Source: Alkalihalobacterium chitinilyticum | GTDB lineage: Bacteria > Bacillota > Bacilli > Bacillales > Bacillaceae_F | Assembly: GCF_029028005.1 (NCBI RefSeq) | Contig: NZ_JAOTPO010000015.1 | Span: 1 to 64,000, forward strand | Length of the DNA stretch: 64,000 bases | Direction: 5' to 3' | Part shown: positions 46,449 to 55,039 of the stretch, one piece after another | Layout of the letters: each line of letters begins with the position of its first letter | How positions within the stretch are numbered: position 1 is the stretch's first letter | Notes under the pieces: model-generated | What the model was told of the DNA's origin: nothing | Seen by the model: the letters and a program-made list of their open reading frames with translations, nothing else | Databases searched by the model: none | Program-made: the position numbers and the translations under genes

Positions 46449-46802
46449 ATGATAATCATTACAGAATCAGCGATTGCTCGTATCAAAGAGATGTTAAATG
46501 AAGAAGAGGAGCAAGGGTTAAAGCTTCGAATTGGTGTGAAAGGTGGGGGCTGTAGCGGCCTTTCATATGGCATGGGCTTTGATAAAGAAGAGCAAGACAC
46601 TGATCAAAAATTAGACTATGACGGCTTAGAAGTGCTAGTTGATGAAGAAAGTGCGCCTGTCTTGAAGGGTGTAGTTATCGATTATAAACAAAATATGATG
46701 GGCGGCGGATTTACAATTGAAAATCCAAATGCGATTGCATCATGTGGTTGTGGTTCTTCGTTTAGAACAGCTGAGAATGCTGGAAAACCGGAAGAGTGTT
46801 AA
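46449..46802 (+). CDS. yutM: A-type Fe-S carrier protein (ErpA/HesB family, YutM)
   Basis: A 117-residue A-type Fe-S cluster carrier. The three conserved Cys are in VKGGGCSGLSYG (about residue 37) and the CGCGSSF motif (about 101-103). It should transfer clusters to apo-enzymes. GAGGAGGGA precedes ATG 46449. Its C terminus (AENAGKPEEC) is slightly extended and carries an extra Cys. Confidence 0.93.
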   Translation: MIIITESAIARIKEMLNEEEEQGLKLRIGVKGGGCSGLSYGMGFDKEEQDTDQKLDYDGLEVLVDEESAPVLKGVVIDYKQNMMGGGFTIENPNAIASCGCGSSFRTAENAGKPEEC

Positions 46803-46820
46803 AAGTATAGTTTTAGTTAA

Positions 46821-46852
46821 GAAAAAGGCTGAGTCGATCAGTCTTTTTTTTT
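46821..46852 (+). terminator. Terminator after yutM
   Basis: AAGGCTGA pairs with TCAGTCTT (one G-U) around GTCGA, followed by a long T-run. Confidence 0.75.
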
Positions 46853-46977
46853 ATACGTAAAGAGTGAAGGTTAAGTAGCTTCATCTTTTTATGGTTAATA
46901 TTGGATTTCACAACAAAGTATAAAATCTCAATATCGACATAGGTTATACATACATTATACAAAAGGAGGAATTGATC

Positions 46978-47181
46978 ATGACAAACAACAATTCAAATCA
47001 ATTAGTCGTACCAGGAGTGCAACAAGCACTTGATCAAATGAAATATGAGATTGCTTCCGAATTTGGTGTACAACTAGGTCCAGACGCTACAGCTCGTGCT
47101 AACGGGTCAGTAGGTGGAGAAATTACGAAGAGACTTGTACAAATGGCTGAACAACAATTAAATGGCGGTTTTGTAAAATAA
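46978..47181 (+). CDS. Alpha/beta-type small acid-soluble spore protein
   Basis: A 67-residue DNA-binding spore protein. It has both family signatures: the GPR cleavage region [10 protein letters not shown] (about 25-34) and the DNA-binding [21 protein letters not shown] (about 46-66). It coats and protects spore DNA and supplies amino acids at germination. ATG 46978 has AAGGAGG 8 bases upstream. CATTATA at 46953-46959 fits a sigma-G -10 box, but its -35 partner is not clear. Confidence 0.95.
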   Translation: MTNNNSNQLVVPGVQQALDQMKYEIASEFGVQLGPDATARANGSVGGEITKRLVQMAEQQLNGGFVK

Positions 47182-47221
47182 AAATATCCATACCACACCT
47201 CCACTATGTTGAATAGATGAC

Positions 47222-47258
47222 AAAAAGGCTGAACATAAATTCAGCCTTTTTGCTTTAA
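47222..47258. terminator. Bidirectional terminator between the SASP gene and yumC
   Basis: AAAAAGGCTGAA pairs perfectly with TTCAGCCTTTTT around CATAAA. Confidence 0.93.
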
Positions 47259-47263
47259 TATAA

Positions 47264-48256
47264 CTAGAACATGCTCGAACTATGACCGGGTTGGAGGCGA
47301 GCATCTGGGTCCATATAGAATTTAGCATTGTTTACGGCTGTAGGTGCTTCACCAAAGCCAACTGCAATTAACTTTACCTTACCTTCATATGAAGCGATAT
47401 CGCCAGCAGCATAAATGCCTTTGACGTTCGTTTCCATTTTTGAATTTACAATGATGGAGTTTTTTTGGATTTCCAGCCCCCACTGTTTAATGGGACCTAG
47501 TGAAGAGATAAATCCGTAGTTGACGATGACAGCATCCACATCGACCGTTTCCTCTTTATCTCCCCGGACTTCTTCAAGGACAACTTGAGTAATGTTCTCA
47601 CCGTCACCAATTAATTCTTTGATTGCAAAAGGGGTTTGAATGTCGACTTTGGATTGGTGTAATAGTTCTACACTATGTTCATGGGCTCTAAATTTATCGC
47701 GACGATGAACGAGCTTTACGCTTTTAGCGATGGGTTCTAACATTAGTGCCCAGTCAACAGCAGAATCGCCGCCACCGCTCACTAGAACATTTTTACCTGC
47801 AAATACACTTAAATCATTTACAAAATAGTGGAGGTTTTTTCCTTCGTATTGTTGAGCCCCGTCCAATTCTAAACGTCGTGGTTGAAAGGCTCCAGCTCCT
47901 GCAGTAATAATGATCGTTTTTGAGTAATGTATGTCTTTATTTGTATGGATTTTAAACACTTTATCTTGTTGTTTTTCTATGCTTTTTACAGATTGTTCTA
48001 ATACAACCGTAGGATTAAATTTACTCATTTGCTCTTTAAGGTTATCGACCAATTCTTGAGCACGAATTTTTGGGAAGCCAGCTACGTCATATATGTACTT
48101 TTCTGGGTATAATGCAGATAGTTGACCGCCCAACTGTGGCATACTTTCGATAATTTTCACTTTTGCCTGTCTCATTCCACCGTAGAAGGCCGTAAATAAA
48201 CCGACAGGACCACCGCCAACGATCGTAATGTCATAAACATTGCGTTTTTCTGTCAT
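47264..48256 (-). CDS. yumC: Ferredoxin/flavodoxin-NADP+ reductase, thioredoxin-reductase type (YumC)
   Basis: A 330-residue flavoprotein of the type 2 ferredoxin-NADP+ reductases. FAD motif: [20 protein letters not shown] (N terminus). NAD(P) motif: [18 protein letters not shown]-terminal FAD contact: [13 protein letters not shown]. The CxxC of true thioredoxin reductases is absent, as expected for this class. It supplies electrons between NADPH and ferredoxin/flavodoxin. GGAGGTG precedes the ATG. Confidence 0.95.
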   Translation of the reverse strand: MTEKRNVYDITIVGGGPVGLFTAFYGGMRQAKVKIIESMPQLGGQLSALYPEKYIYDVAGFPKIRAQELVDNLKEQMSKFNPTVVLEQSVKSIEKQQDKVFKIHTNKDIHYSKTIIITAGAGAFQPRRLELDGAQQYEGKNLHYFVNDLSVFAGKNVLVSGGGDSAVDWALMLEPIAKSVKLVHRRDKFRAHEHSVELLHQSKVDIQTPFAIKELIGDGENITQVVLEEVRGDKEETVDVDAVIVNYGFISSLGPIKQWGLEIQKNSIIVNSKMETNVKGIYAAGDIASYEGKVKLIAVGFGEAPTAVNNAKFYMDPDARLQPGHSSSMF

Positions 48257-48653
48257 GACTATGCACCTCCACTTTTATTTTTCTAAATATTTAAAAATAT
48301 GTTTCCAATTATAAAAATAGACGTTATAATAGAAATTTTGAAGAAAGAATTTGTTAATAAAAAACGATAATCAAGTCGATTATACCGGTTACTGTAAAAC
48401 TTTACATTCCAAATAAATACACACATAAACGTACGGGAATAAGAAGAAATTATAAAAAAGATAGTTGAAAAATATAATAAAAACAAATATGATAATACAT
48501 GTGGATTTGTGACTATTTATCGAATTAATTTGTTAACCTTTGTCTAATTTTATAAAAAAATTTTTTGACTTTTTAAGTGAAGTAAATCACAAACTAGTAA
48601 ATTACTTCAGAGATTAACAGTATTTAACTAAAAAGAAAATGGAAGTGATGAAG
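48257..48653. other. AT-rich divergent promoter region of yumC and yumB
   Basis: About 400 very AT-rich bases without a gene. TGAAGTAA (48578-48585) and TTACTTCA (48602-48609) form an exact 8-bp inverted repeat with a 16-base spacer, 45 bases before the yumB start, which could be an operator. Confidence 0.5.
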
Positions 48654-49856
48654 TTGAATAAGCCAAAAATTGTAATCTTAGGAGCAGGCTACGGGGGAAT
48701 GATTACAGCTTCTCGCCTAACGAAAGAGCTAGGTTATAATGAAGCGGACATTACGTTAGTCAATAAACATAATTACCATTACCAAACAACTTGGTTACAT
48801 GAACCAGCTGCTGGTACGTTAGACCCTGAAAAAACGCGAATGAAAATCAGTGATGTTTTAAATCTAAATAAAATACATTTTATTAAAGATGTCGTTGTTG
48901 ATATTAAAAAGGATGAAAAGAAAGTCATCCTTGAGAAAAACAACGAACTCGATTATGACTATTTAGTGGTTGCGTTAGGTTCAGAGCCTGAAACATTCGG
49001 AGTGCCTGGAGTATTTGAACACGCATTTAGTAAATGGACGGTGAACGGTGCTCGTCAAGTAAGAGATCACATTGAGTATCAGTTCTCTATTTATAATAAT
49101 GAAACTGAAAAGCGTGATGAATTATTAACATTCATTGTAGCTGGTGCTGGATTTACGGGCATTGAGTTTATCGGTGAATTATCTGAGCGTGTACCACAAT
49201 TATGTGATTCATATGATGTACCACGCGAAAAAGTGAAAATGTACGTCATCGAAGCGGCGCCAACTGCATTACCAGGATTTGATCCTGAACTAGTTGAGTA
49301 TGCCATGAATTTATTAGAAAGCCGCGGGGTAGAATTCAAAATCAGCTGTCCGATTAAAGAGGTAACTGAGCATGGTGTAATTCTTGCGGATGGAAATGAA
49401 ATTAAGTCTGAAACGGTTGTATGGGCAACAGGTGTACGTGGTAACTCACTTATCGAAAAAGCCGGATTTGAAAACATGCGCGGTCGTGTAAAAGTAGAGT
49501 CAGACCTTCGTGCTCCAGGTCATGGAGATATCTTTATCATTGGAGATTGTGCGTTAATCATTAACGAAGAAATCAATCGTCCATACCCGCCGACTGCTCA
49601 AATTGCGATGCAACAAGCTGCAGTTTGTGCGTCTAACATTAAAGCACTAATTCATAATGAAACTACAAAAGGATTCAAACCAGATATTAAAGGTACAGTT
49701 GCTTCTCTAGGAGGAAAAGAAGCGATTGGTATCGTATTTGATCGTAAACTTTACGGTTCATCTGCAAACTTCATGAAGAAAATGATCGACAACCGCTACC
49801 TATACATGCTTGGCGGAACACCGCTCGTTCTTAAAAAAGGGAAAAACCCCCTATAA
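48654..49856 (+). CDS. yumB: Type II NADH dehydrogenase YumB
   Basis: A 400-residue FAD-dependent NADH:quinone oxidoreductase (NDH-2 family). FAD motif: [19 protein letters not shown] motif: [17 protein letters not shown]. Quinone-side and C-terminal motifs: [20 protein letters not shown] and the membrane-associating C terminus. TTG 48654 is chosen, with GGAAGTGAT upstream, because the family begins [12 protein letters not shown]; an ATG at 48639 would precede the ribosome site. It is the second NDH-2-like protein here, besides the TetR-yutJ fusion. Confidence 0.93.
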   Translation: MNKPKIVILGAGYGGMITASRLTKELGYNEADITLVNKHNYHYQTTWLHEPAAGTLDPEKTRMKISDVLNLNKIHFIKDVVVDIKKDEKKVILEKNNELDYDYLVVALGSEPETFGVPGVFEHAFSKWTVNGARQVRDHIEYQFSIYNNETEKRDELLTFIVAGAGFTGIEFIGELSERVPQLCDSYDVPREKVKMYVIEAAPTALPGFDPELVEYAMNLLESRGVEFKISCPIKEVTEHGVILADGNEIKSETVVWATGVRGNSLIEKAGFENMRGRVKVESDLRAPGHGDIFIIGDCALIINEEINRPYPPTAQIAMQQAAVCASNIKALIHNETTKGFKPDIKGTVASLGGKEAIGIVFDRKLYGSSANFMKKMIDNRYLYMLGGTPLVLKKGKNPL

Positions 49857-49867
49857 GTTGTATTTCC

Positions 49868-49900
49868 AAAAGCTGACTCTCACTAAGAGTCAGCTTTTTA
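49868..49900 (+). terminator. Terminator after yumB
   Basis: AAAAGCTGACTC pairs with GAGTCAGCTTTT around a six-base loop, followed by a short T-run. Confidence 0.9.
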
Positions 49901-49919
49901 TATGGGTAGCATCTATAAT

Positions 49920-49959
49920 GGTAGCAGGTACCTTTAGTACACTAAAGGTACCTGCTACC
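49920..49959. repeat. GGTAGC/GGTACC palindrome
   Basis: GGTAGCAGGTACCTTTAGT (49920-49938) and ACTAAAGGTACCTGCTACC (49941-49959) form a perfect 19-bp stem. It carries AGC where other family copies have ACC or GCC, with the complementary change in the other arm. Confidence 0.92.
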
Positions 49960-50142
49960 ATTAAAGAATATATTTTCTGTAAAAGTATTTTGATTCTTCA
50001 AATAACGATGATTTTAGAAGGAAATCAAATTTGGTTGCGCTTACATGATAATAATTAACCAAAATTTATGTTTTGCATTTTCGCTGGACAATTGATAAAA
50101 TTATCTGAAATATCAGAAATATTAACAAGGAGGTTATTATAG

Positions 50143-50298
50143 ATGAAGAAAAGACAAATTGTTCTCAAAGACGGTCAATGTCCATATTGCAACGGAACGG
50201 GTTATTTTGAACTATTTTTAGGTGGCAGTGAGACGTGCGATCTTTGTTCAGGGCAAGGTGAATTAAATAAGCAAGTAGAAAAGAGCGTAGTATCATAA
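50143..50298 (+). CDS. yuiA: Small zinc-finger-like protein YuiA
   Basis: A 51-residue protein with two cysteine motifs like those of the DnaJ zinc domain: CPYCNGTGYF (residues 13-22) and CDLCSGQGEL (residues 32-41). A single zinc ion is likely bound. Role unknown. ATG 50143 follows AAGGAGG. A palindromic terminator follows. Its place beside yuiB matches B. subtilis. Confidence 0.85.
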   Translation: MKKRQIVLKDGQCPYCNGTGYFELFLGGSETCDLCSGQGELNKQVEKSVVS

Positions 50299-50345
50299 TA
50301 CTAAGTAGCTCGTTTTCGTGGAGATACATGGTCAATAGCATATGA

Positions 50346-50382
50346 AATAGCATATCAATTAATTGGTATGCTATTTTTCGTT
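50346..50382 (+). terminator. Terminator after yuiA
   Basis: AATAGCATATCAATT pairs with AATTGGTATGCTATT (one G-U), followed by TTTT. The rest of 50299-50660 shows no gene. Confidence 0.85.
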
Positions 50383-50660
50383 TAGAATAGTAAAGTAAAT
50401 TGCACTTAAAATGAAATCGTGAAGATGACTGTTGGCAACTTATAAGGAAGAACAGCCTTCATAAAGGTGATGAAGGACAAACCTTAATAAAGCAATACTC
50501 GTCATATGAATACGAAATGGAAATACTACATTTTCTTTTATAAAATTCACTAGTCGTTCAAGTATTCGATATTGACGCAGTTACGGAGATTAAGTAAACT
50601 AACATTTGTAGTATTATGTCTAATTTACTTAGTTAAGCTGCTTTTTTTGGGGGTGTAGAT

Positions 50661-50990
50661 GTGGATTTCCTTATGGGTTTGCCCGTTTTAATTATATCGG
50701 TATTATTATTTTTAATCTTATTTTTTGGGATCGGTTTCTTATTAAATATGATTTTACGTTCAACATGGGTCATGGCAATTATTTATCCAATTGTTGTCAT
50801 TCTAATTGTTGATAATGTTGGACTATTGGAGTATTTTACTTCTCCTATCGTCTCATTAAGAGCATTGGGATCTGATTTAGTTTCATTGAAACCAGCAGAC
50901 ATTATTATTTTATCGAGTGGAATGTTAGGTGCGGTTTTATCTGGTGTCGTTATAAGGATGCTTAGAGCCAGAGGATACCGGATGTTTTAA
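50661..50990 (+). CDS. yuiB: Small membrane protein YuiB
   Basis: A 109-residue integral membrane protein with three hydrophobic segments (about 5-30, 35-55 and 80-98). It matches the YuiB family, function unknown; FFGIGFLLNMILRSTW is characteristic. GTG 50661 has GGGGGTGT upstream. Its position between yuiA and yuiC is conserved. Confidence 0.82.
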   Translation: MDFLMGLPVLIISVLLFLILFFGIGFLLNMILRSTWVMAIIYPIVVILIVDNVGLLEYFTSPIVSLRALGSDLVSLKPADIIILSSGMLGAVLSGVVIRMLRARGYRMF

Positions 50991-51180
50991 TTATATATGG
51001 TGAATAAATTTTAGCTATTATCATAGCTCATCCTCGGAGTAGTCGGTTGGTTTATAGCCGACTTCTTTGTTTTTATGAATCGACACTTCAGGGTTTACAC
51101 CCATTGGGTTATACAGTTATTGCTTTTATATTTATTAGATTGTTTTTTGGTTACAGGAACACTAGGAGATAGGTGATGAA

Positions 51181-51822
51181 ATGGGAGATGATCAAGTGAT
51201 AGTACTCGGCGGGATGATAGGCGTAGGAAAGTCAAGTTATGCAGATGCTATTGGAAAATACTATGGAACAGAAGTATTCTTCGAATCAGTAGACAACAAT
51301 CCAATACTGGATAAGTTTTATTCAGACCAAAAACGCTACGGATTTATGTTGCAAATGTATTTCTTAGGAACAAGATTTAATGCAATAAAAAAAGCGTTTC
51401 ACCATAGACGCAGTGTATTAGACCGTTCTATTTATGAGGATGCATTGTTTACACAAGTAAATTATGAACTTGGGAATATAGCCAAAGAAGAAAAAATGGT
51501 TTATGACATGGTGTTTAAAGAAATGATGGAAGAGATTGAAGGTATGCCAAAAAAGGCTCCTGATTTATTTATCTATTTAAGAGCGAACTTCGACACGATT
51601 ATGTATCGAATTGGTAAACGTGGCCGTGATTTTGAACAAGATGAAAAGCTAATTGAATACTACCGTTATCTTCATAGTAAATATGATGAATGGATCTATA
51701 ATTCTTATGACGCTTCTCAAGTACTTACAATCGATGCTAACAAATACGATATCCATCAAGAAGAGGATGCTAAACAAATATTTTCGCTTGTCGATAGCAA
51801 GTTAGGATTGATGAAAATATAA
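51181..51822 (+). CDS. Deoxynucleoside kinase (deoxyadenosine/deoxycytidine/deoxyguanosine type)
   Basis: A 213-residue salvage kinase of the dNK family. P-loop: GGMIGVGKSSYADAIG (about 11-26). The catalytic/sugar-binding DRSIYED motif is near residue 81. A lid-type GKRGRDFEQDE segment is near 150. It phosphorylates deoxynucleosides to monophosphates; sequence alone does not settle the base preference. ATG 51181 follows GGAGATAGGTGATGA. A weak terminator (51036-51072) lies between yuiB and this gene. Confidence 0.9.
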   Translation: MGDDQVIVLGGMIGVGKSSYADAIGKYYGTEVFFESVDNNPILDKFYSDQKRYGFMLQMYFLGTRFNAIKKAFHHRRSVLDRSIYEDALFTQVNYELGNIAKEEKMVYDMVFKEMMEEIEGMPKKAPDLFIYLRANFDTIMYRIGKRGRDFEQDEKLIEYYRYLHSKYDEWIYNSYDASQVLTIDANKYDIHQEEDAKQIFSLVDSKLGLMKI

Positions 51823-51933
51823 TTCAGGCAGATCATTATCACATGACAACCATTTAGTACACACTGATAAACGTATGGAGACCTCTATAGAGGACAAGGT
51901 TAGTGGTATTCATACAATAGAATAAGAAGATCA

Positions 51934-51963
51934 TGGACTTGCCTTAAAGGTGAGTCTTTTTGT
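51934..51963 (+). terminator. Terminator after the deoxynucleoside kinase
   Basis: GACTTGCC pairs with GGTGAGTC (two G-U) around TTAAA, followed by TTTTTG. Confidence 0.7.
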
Positions 51964-52096
51964 TATTTCAAAATAATCATTTTAGGGAACTTTGTCGAGG
52001 TGTCAGAAAAATGTAAAAGTAAACTTTTGTACTCCTTTTTTTTGAATAATTTCTTCGGAAGTGGAGAAGCTTAGTCAATGAGAGGGAGTGAAGAAA

Positions 52097-52789
52097 ATGG
52101 AAATTGCGAAAAATACATTTCGCAGAATAACCATGACAATAATGTTTTGTTTAGCGTTTTTCACAACTTACCAAACGATTGTAGGTGCAGGTGCGCAGGA
52201 ATTACCTATATGGTCTAAACTTGGTTTTATTGAGTCACCTAGTGCAAATGATAATAATAATGGAATTAAGGATAGTAAATTAGTACACAAAGAATTACCA
52301 ACATTTCAGCATATGTATGAAGTAAAATCACTTCCAGTTGTTGACACTGACGCTGTTTCATTGGAGGATGCAGTTGACTGGGAACTCTATCCTTCTAAGA
52401 TGGTAGTTGCAACAGGCTACACTGCAGGATATGAGTCAACCGGGAAAAACCCTGGACATCCAAGTTACGGCATTACATATTCTGGTGTCCAAGTTCGCAG
52501 AGATTTATATTCTACGATAGCCGCCGATCCAAATACGTTTCCTATTGGAAGCATTCTCTATATCCCCGGCTATGGATATGGTGTAGTAGCAGATACAGGG
52601 TCAGCTATAAAAGGAAATAAAATTGATTTGTACTATGATACAGTAGCAGAAGTGTTTGACCAATGGGGTAAACAAGAAGTAGAAGTATATGTAGTAAAAG
52701 AAGGTAACGGGAAGCTGTCTGAGCAAGAACTTACGGATTTAAATGAAAATGAAGCTGTTCAAGTTTTTCGCAGACAAATGTCGTTCTAA
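52097..52789 (+). CDS. yuiC: 3D-domain protein YuiC
   Basis: A 230-residue exported protein with an N-terminal membrane anchor/signal (about 10-32) and a C-terminal 3D domain (about 110-215). The domain shows [39 protein letters not shown] and the three conserved Asp. This is the double-psi barrel of MltA/RpfB/Sps-type lytic transglycosylases, so it probably cuts peptidoglycan. ATG 52097 is preferred, with GAGGGAG 8 bases upstream, to GTG 52088. Confidence 0.88.
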   Translation: MEIAKNTFRRITMTIMFCLAFFTTYQTIVGAGAQELPIWSKLGFIESPSANDNNNGIKDSKLVHKELPTFQHMYEVKSLPVVDTDAVSLEDAVDWELYPSKMVVATGYTAGYESTGKNPGHPSYGITYSGVQVRRDLYSTIAADPNTFPIGSILYIPGYGYGVVADTGSAIKGNKIDLYYDTVAEVFDQWGKQEVEVYVVKEGNGKLSEQELTDLNENEAVQVFRRQMSF

Positions 52790-52794
52790 CCAAC

Positions 52795-52931
52795 CCAAAA
52801 TAAGAGACTAACAGCAGGGTACCACGTACCTTTAACACAGTAAAGTAAAGTGGAGCAGAGAGTGCTAAGTGAGCTTACTTTTATTAGTGTAAAGAGGTAA
52901 AGGACGTGCTTCGAGTTAGTCTCTTATTTGG
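52795..52931. repeat. Terminator-like arms split by a 102-base insert
   Basis: CCAAAATAAGAGACTAAC (52795-52812) and GTTAGTCTCTTATTTGG (52915-52931) are reverse complements with one base missing. The 102 bases between contain a degenerate GGTACC-family palindrome (GTACCACGTACCTTTAACAC with GTGTAAAG.GGTA..ACGTG). It lies between the converging yuiC and the BtuF-like gene. Confidence 0.75.
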
Positions 52932-52991
52932 TTTTCGCTTATATGTTCAAATGCTAAAAGTAAAATTAGCCCTGAGTTTAACGATATAGTA

Positions 52992-53810
52992 TTAAATCTC
53001 CGTACCCAAAATCGGATCTTTTCCATCAAAATCTGGATATTTATCAGGATGTAATAGGTGAGCGGCCTTTTGTAACCCAACGAGTAAACGCGGAGAAGGA
53101 CGGCAGAAAAGAGGCTCATCTAATACGTGGATTTTATCATCAACCACAGGAGCAAACTCGCTCCAGCCAGGACGCTTCCTGACAATATCAGGGTTCACTT
53201 TATCGTGGTCGACACCAACCCAAACGAGGCAAATGTGATCGGGTTTTCTGCTCACAACATCATCCCAATCAGTTTGAACACTTGCTTTATCCACGTCATC
53301 AAATATATTTTTCCCTCCAGCTAACCGGCTAATCTCAGTTAACCAGTTTGTTTGACCTGGTGTAAATACAGGTTTTGGCCACCATTCCCAGTATAAACGC
53401 GGTTTATCTACAATCTCCTTGCTAATCGCATCATATCGACTAAGTAAGTTTTGAATTCGCTCAACGACGTTTTCCGCTTGAGCTTGGTGCCCAGTAAGTT
53501 CGCCAATTTTAAGAAGGTCCTCACAAATTTCTTCCAAAGAATTTGGTTGAAGGACAATATGAGGAATATTACGTTCTTTCAGCCGCTCAATGTTTTTCTC
53601 CATACCAGGTACGCTTAAAGATGCTAGGACGAGGTCTGGTTCAAAAGAAGCTAACTTGTCCATATCGATATCTAAATCTGGACCAAGACGTGGTAATGTT
53701 CGAATAGATTTTGGCCAATCTGAATAATCATCAATAGCAATGAGTTGGTCTTCAAGACCTAAATAGGCCAGTAATTCAGTGTTACTTGGACAAATAGAAA
53801 TAATTCGCAT
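52992..53810 (-). CDS. BtuF-like substrate-binding-domain protein without signal peptide
   Basis: A 272-residue protein of the periplasmic-binding fold used for cobalamin and Fe-siderophore uptake: IISICPSNTELLAYLGLEDQLIAIDDYSDWP, LGPDLDIDMDKLASFEPDLVLASL and DKIHVLDEPLFCRPSPRLL. It begins directly with the domain, with no signal peptide or lipobox, and no permease or ATPase is nearby. It is therefore probably cytoplasmic and not a transporter component; ligand unknown. GGAGAGGA precedes the ATG. Confidence 0.85.
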   Translation of the reverse strand: MRIISICPSNTELLAYLGLEDQLIAIDDYSDWPKSIRTLPRLGPDLDIDMDKLASFEPDLVLASLSVPGMEKNIERLKERNIPHIVLQPNSLEEICEDLLKIGELTGHQAQAENVVERIQNLLSRYDAISKEIVDKPRLYWEWWPKPVFTPGQTNWLTEISRLAGGKNIFDDVDKASVQTDWDDVVSRKPDHICLVWVGVDHDKVNPDIVRKRPGWSEFAPVVDDKIHVLDEPLFCRPSPRLLVGLQKAAHLLHPDKYPDFDGKDPILGTEI

Positions 53811-53910
53811 ATTTGTTCCTCTCCTTGTTATTTCTTTTAATAGAGTGTTTGTATTTATTTAGCAGTGTGAGTTTGAAACTGAACCAATAGTGAAAACACC
53901 ATTAGACAAA

Positions 53911-53956
53911 AAGAAAGATGACTCAAGCGCTGCACTTTGGAGTCATCGATTTTAAA
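53911..53956 (-). terminator. Terminator after yuiD
   Basis: On the minus strand GATGACTC pairs with GAGTCATC, followed by TTTCTTTTT. Confidence 0.85.
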
Positions 53957-53957
53957 T

Positions 53958-54434
53958 TTAATATAACATTGTATGGAGGAAAAGTGTTAAGACAATTCCT
54001 AATAATCCGCCAAAAAATACCTCTATCGGTTGATGGCCTAATAATTCTTTTAATTCTTCTCTTTTTTCTTCTTCCTGCATCTTTGGCCAAGACTTTACTT
54101 CATGAACTAACTTATTAAAATCAGCAACAAGTTGATTGAGGACCGTCGCATGATAGCCTGCGTGTCTTCTAATCCCTGTGGCATCAAACATAACAATAAT
54201 TCCGAAGATCGCCGCTATAGCAAAAAGAGGTGAGTTTAAACCTTCTTCAATGGCTAATGCTGTTGATAAAGCAGTAACAGCAGCTGAGTGAGAACTAGGC
54301 ATTCCTCCTGTACTTGTAAGAAGTCTCCAATCAAATTTTCGTGTTGGTATGAAGGCTAGCGGTACTTTAATAAATTGTGCGAAACCGATCGCTATGAGTG
54401 CTGCCCATAAAGGGAAATTTTGAAAAATATCCAT
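53958..54434 (-). CDS. yuiD: Divergent PAP2 family membrane protein YuiD
   Basis: A 158-residue membrane protein with about four spans, of the divergent PAP2 (DUF212) family. Motifs are STGGMPSSHSAAVTALSTA (about 42-60), FDATGIRRHAGYHATVLNQL and LLGHQPIEVFFGGLLGI near the C terminus. The His and Ser positions resemble the PAP2 phosphatase active site, but activity is not established. Its place before pepA matches B. subtilis. Confidence 0.9.
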   Translation of the reverse strand: MDIFQNFPLWAALIAIGFAQFIKVPLAFIPTRKFDWRLLTSTGGMPSSHSAAVTALSTALAIEEGLNSPLFAIAAIFGIIVMFDATGIRRHAGYHATVLNQLVADFNKLVHEVKSWPKMQEEEKREELKELLGHQPIEVFFGGLLGIVLTLFLHTMLY

Positions 54435-54583
54435 TGTTCAGTATTCGTCCTTTCTATATAAAAGAAAATAATTGCGACATATGATTTGCAATAAGGAACA
54501 TACTTAGTTTATGTTTTCAGTGGGCTGACATACTTTCTATTCCCGATTCTTTTTAATTTGTAACATGTATGAGGTGATTTGGA

Positions 54584-54967
54584 ATGGGTGATTCGTTATA
54601 TCCAATGGAATACTATGAATTTTTTATTAAATTCAATGAAGGTGACTACTATACCTGCCATGATCTACTAGAAGAAATTTGGATGACAGATAAAAGTAAT
54701 TACTTTCTCAAAGGAATGTTACAAATGACGGTTGCCATTTATCATTATGAGTACGGAAATGTGAAGGGAGCAAGACTGATGATGTCTGCAGGACTTCACT
54801 ATATTCAACCATATCGCCCTTTTTACTGGGGGGTCGATTTGGAAGAAATTGATCGATTTATAAAAAGGTGCTTGTCCATTATACCACAGGACATCGAACG
54901 CGTCCCGTTTGAACAAGTGAATGAGCTTCCAAAACTTCCTCAACTCGCATTGTTTTTATATGATTAA
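54584..54967 (+). CDS. DUF309 protein
   Basis: A 127-residue helical protein of the DUF309 family: FIKFNEGDYYTCHDLLEEIWMTDKSNYFLKGMLQMTVAIYH. Function unknown; the conserved His and Glu in HDLLEEIW suggest a metal or ligand site. GAGGTGATTTGG precedes ATG 54584. It stands between yuiD and pepA and is probably monocistronic or weakly linked to pepA (72-base gap). Confidence 0.85.
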   Translation: MGDSLYPMEYYEFFIKFNEGDYYTCHDLLEEIWMTDKSNYFLKGMLQMTVAIYHYEYGNVKGARLMMSAGLHYIQPYRPFYWGVDLEEIDRFIKRCLSIIPQDIERVPFEQVNELPKLPQLALFLYD

Positions 54968-55039
54968 AACAGAAATTCGATACTCGAAATAATAGAAACT
55001 TATCGGTATAATAAAAGAAACCGAAAAAGGGGGAAAACG

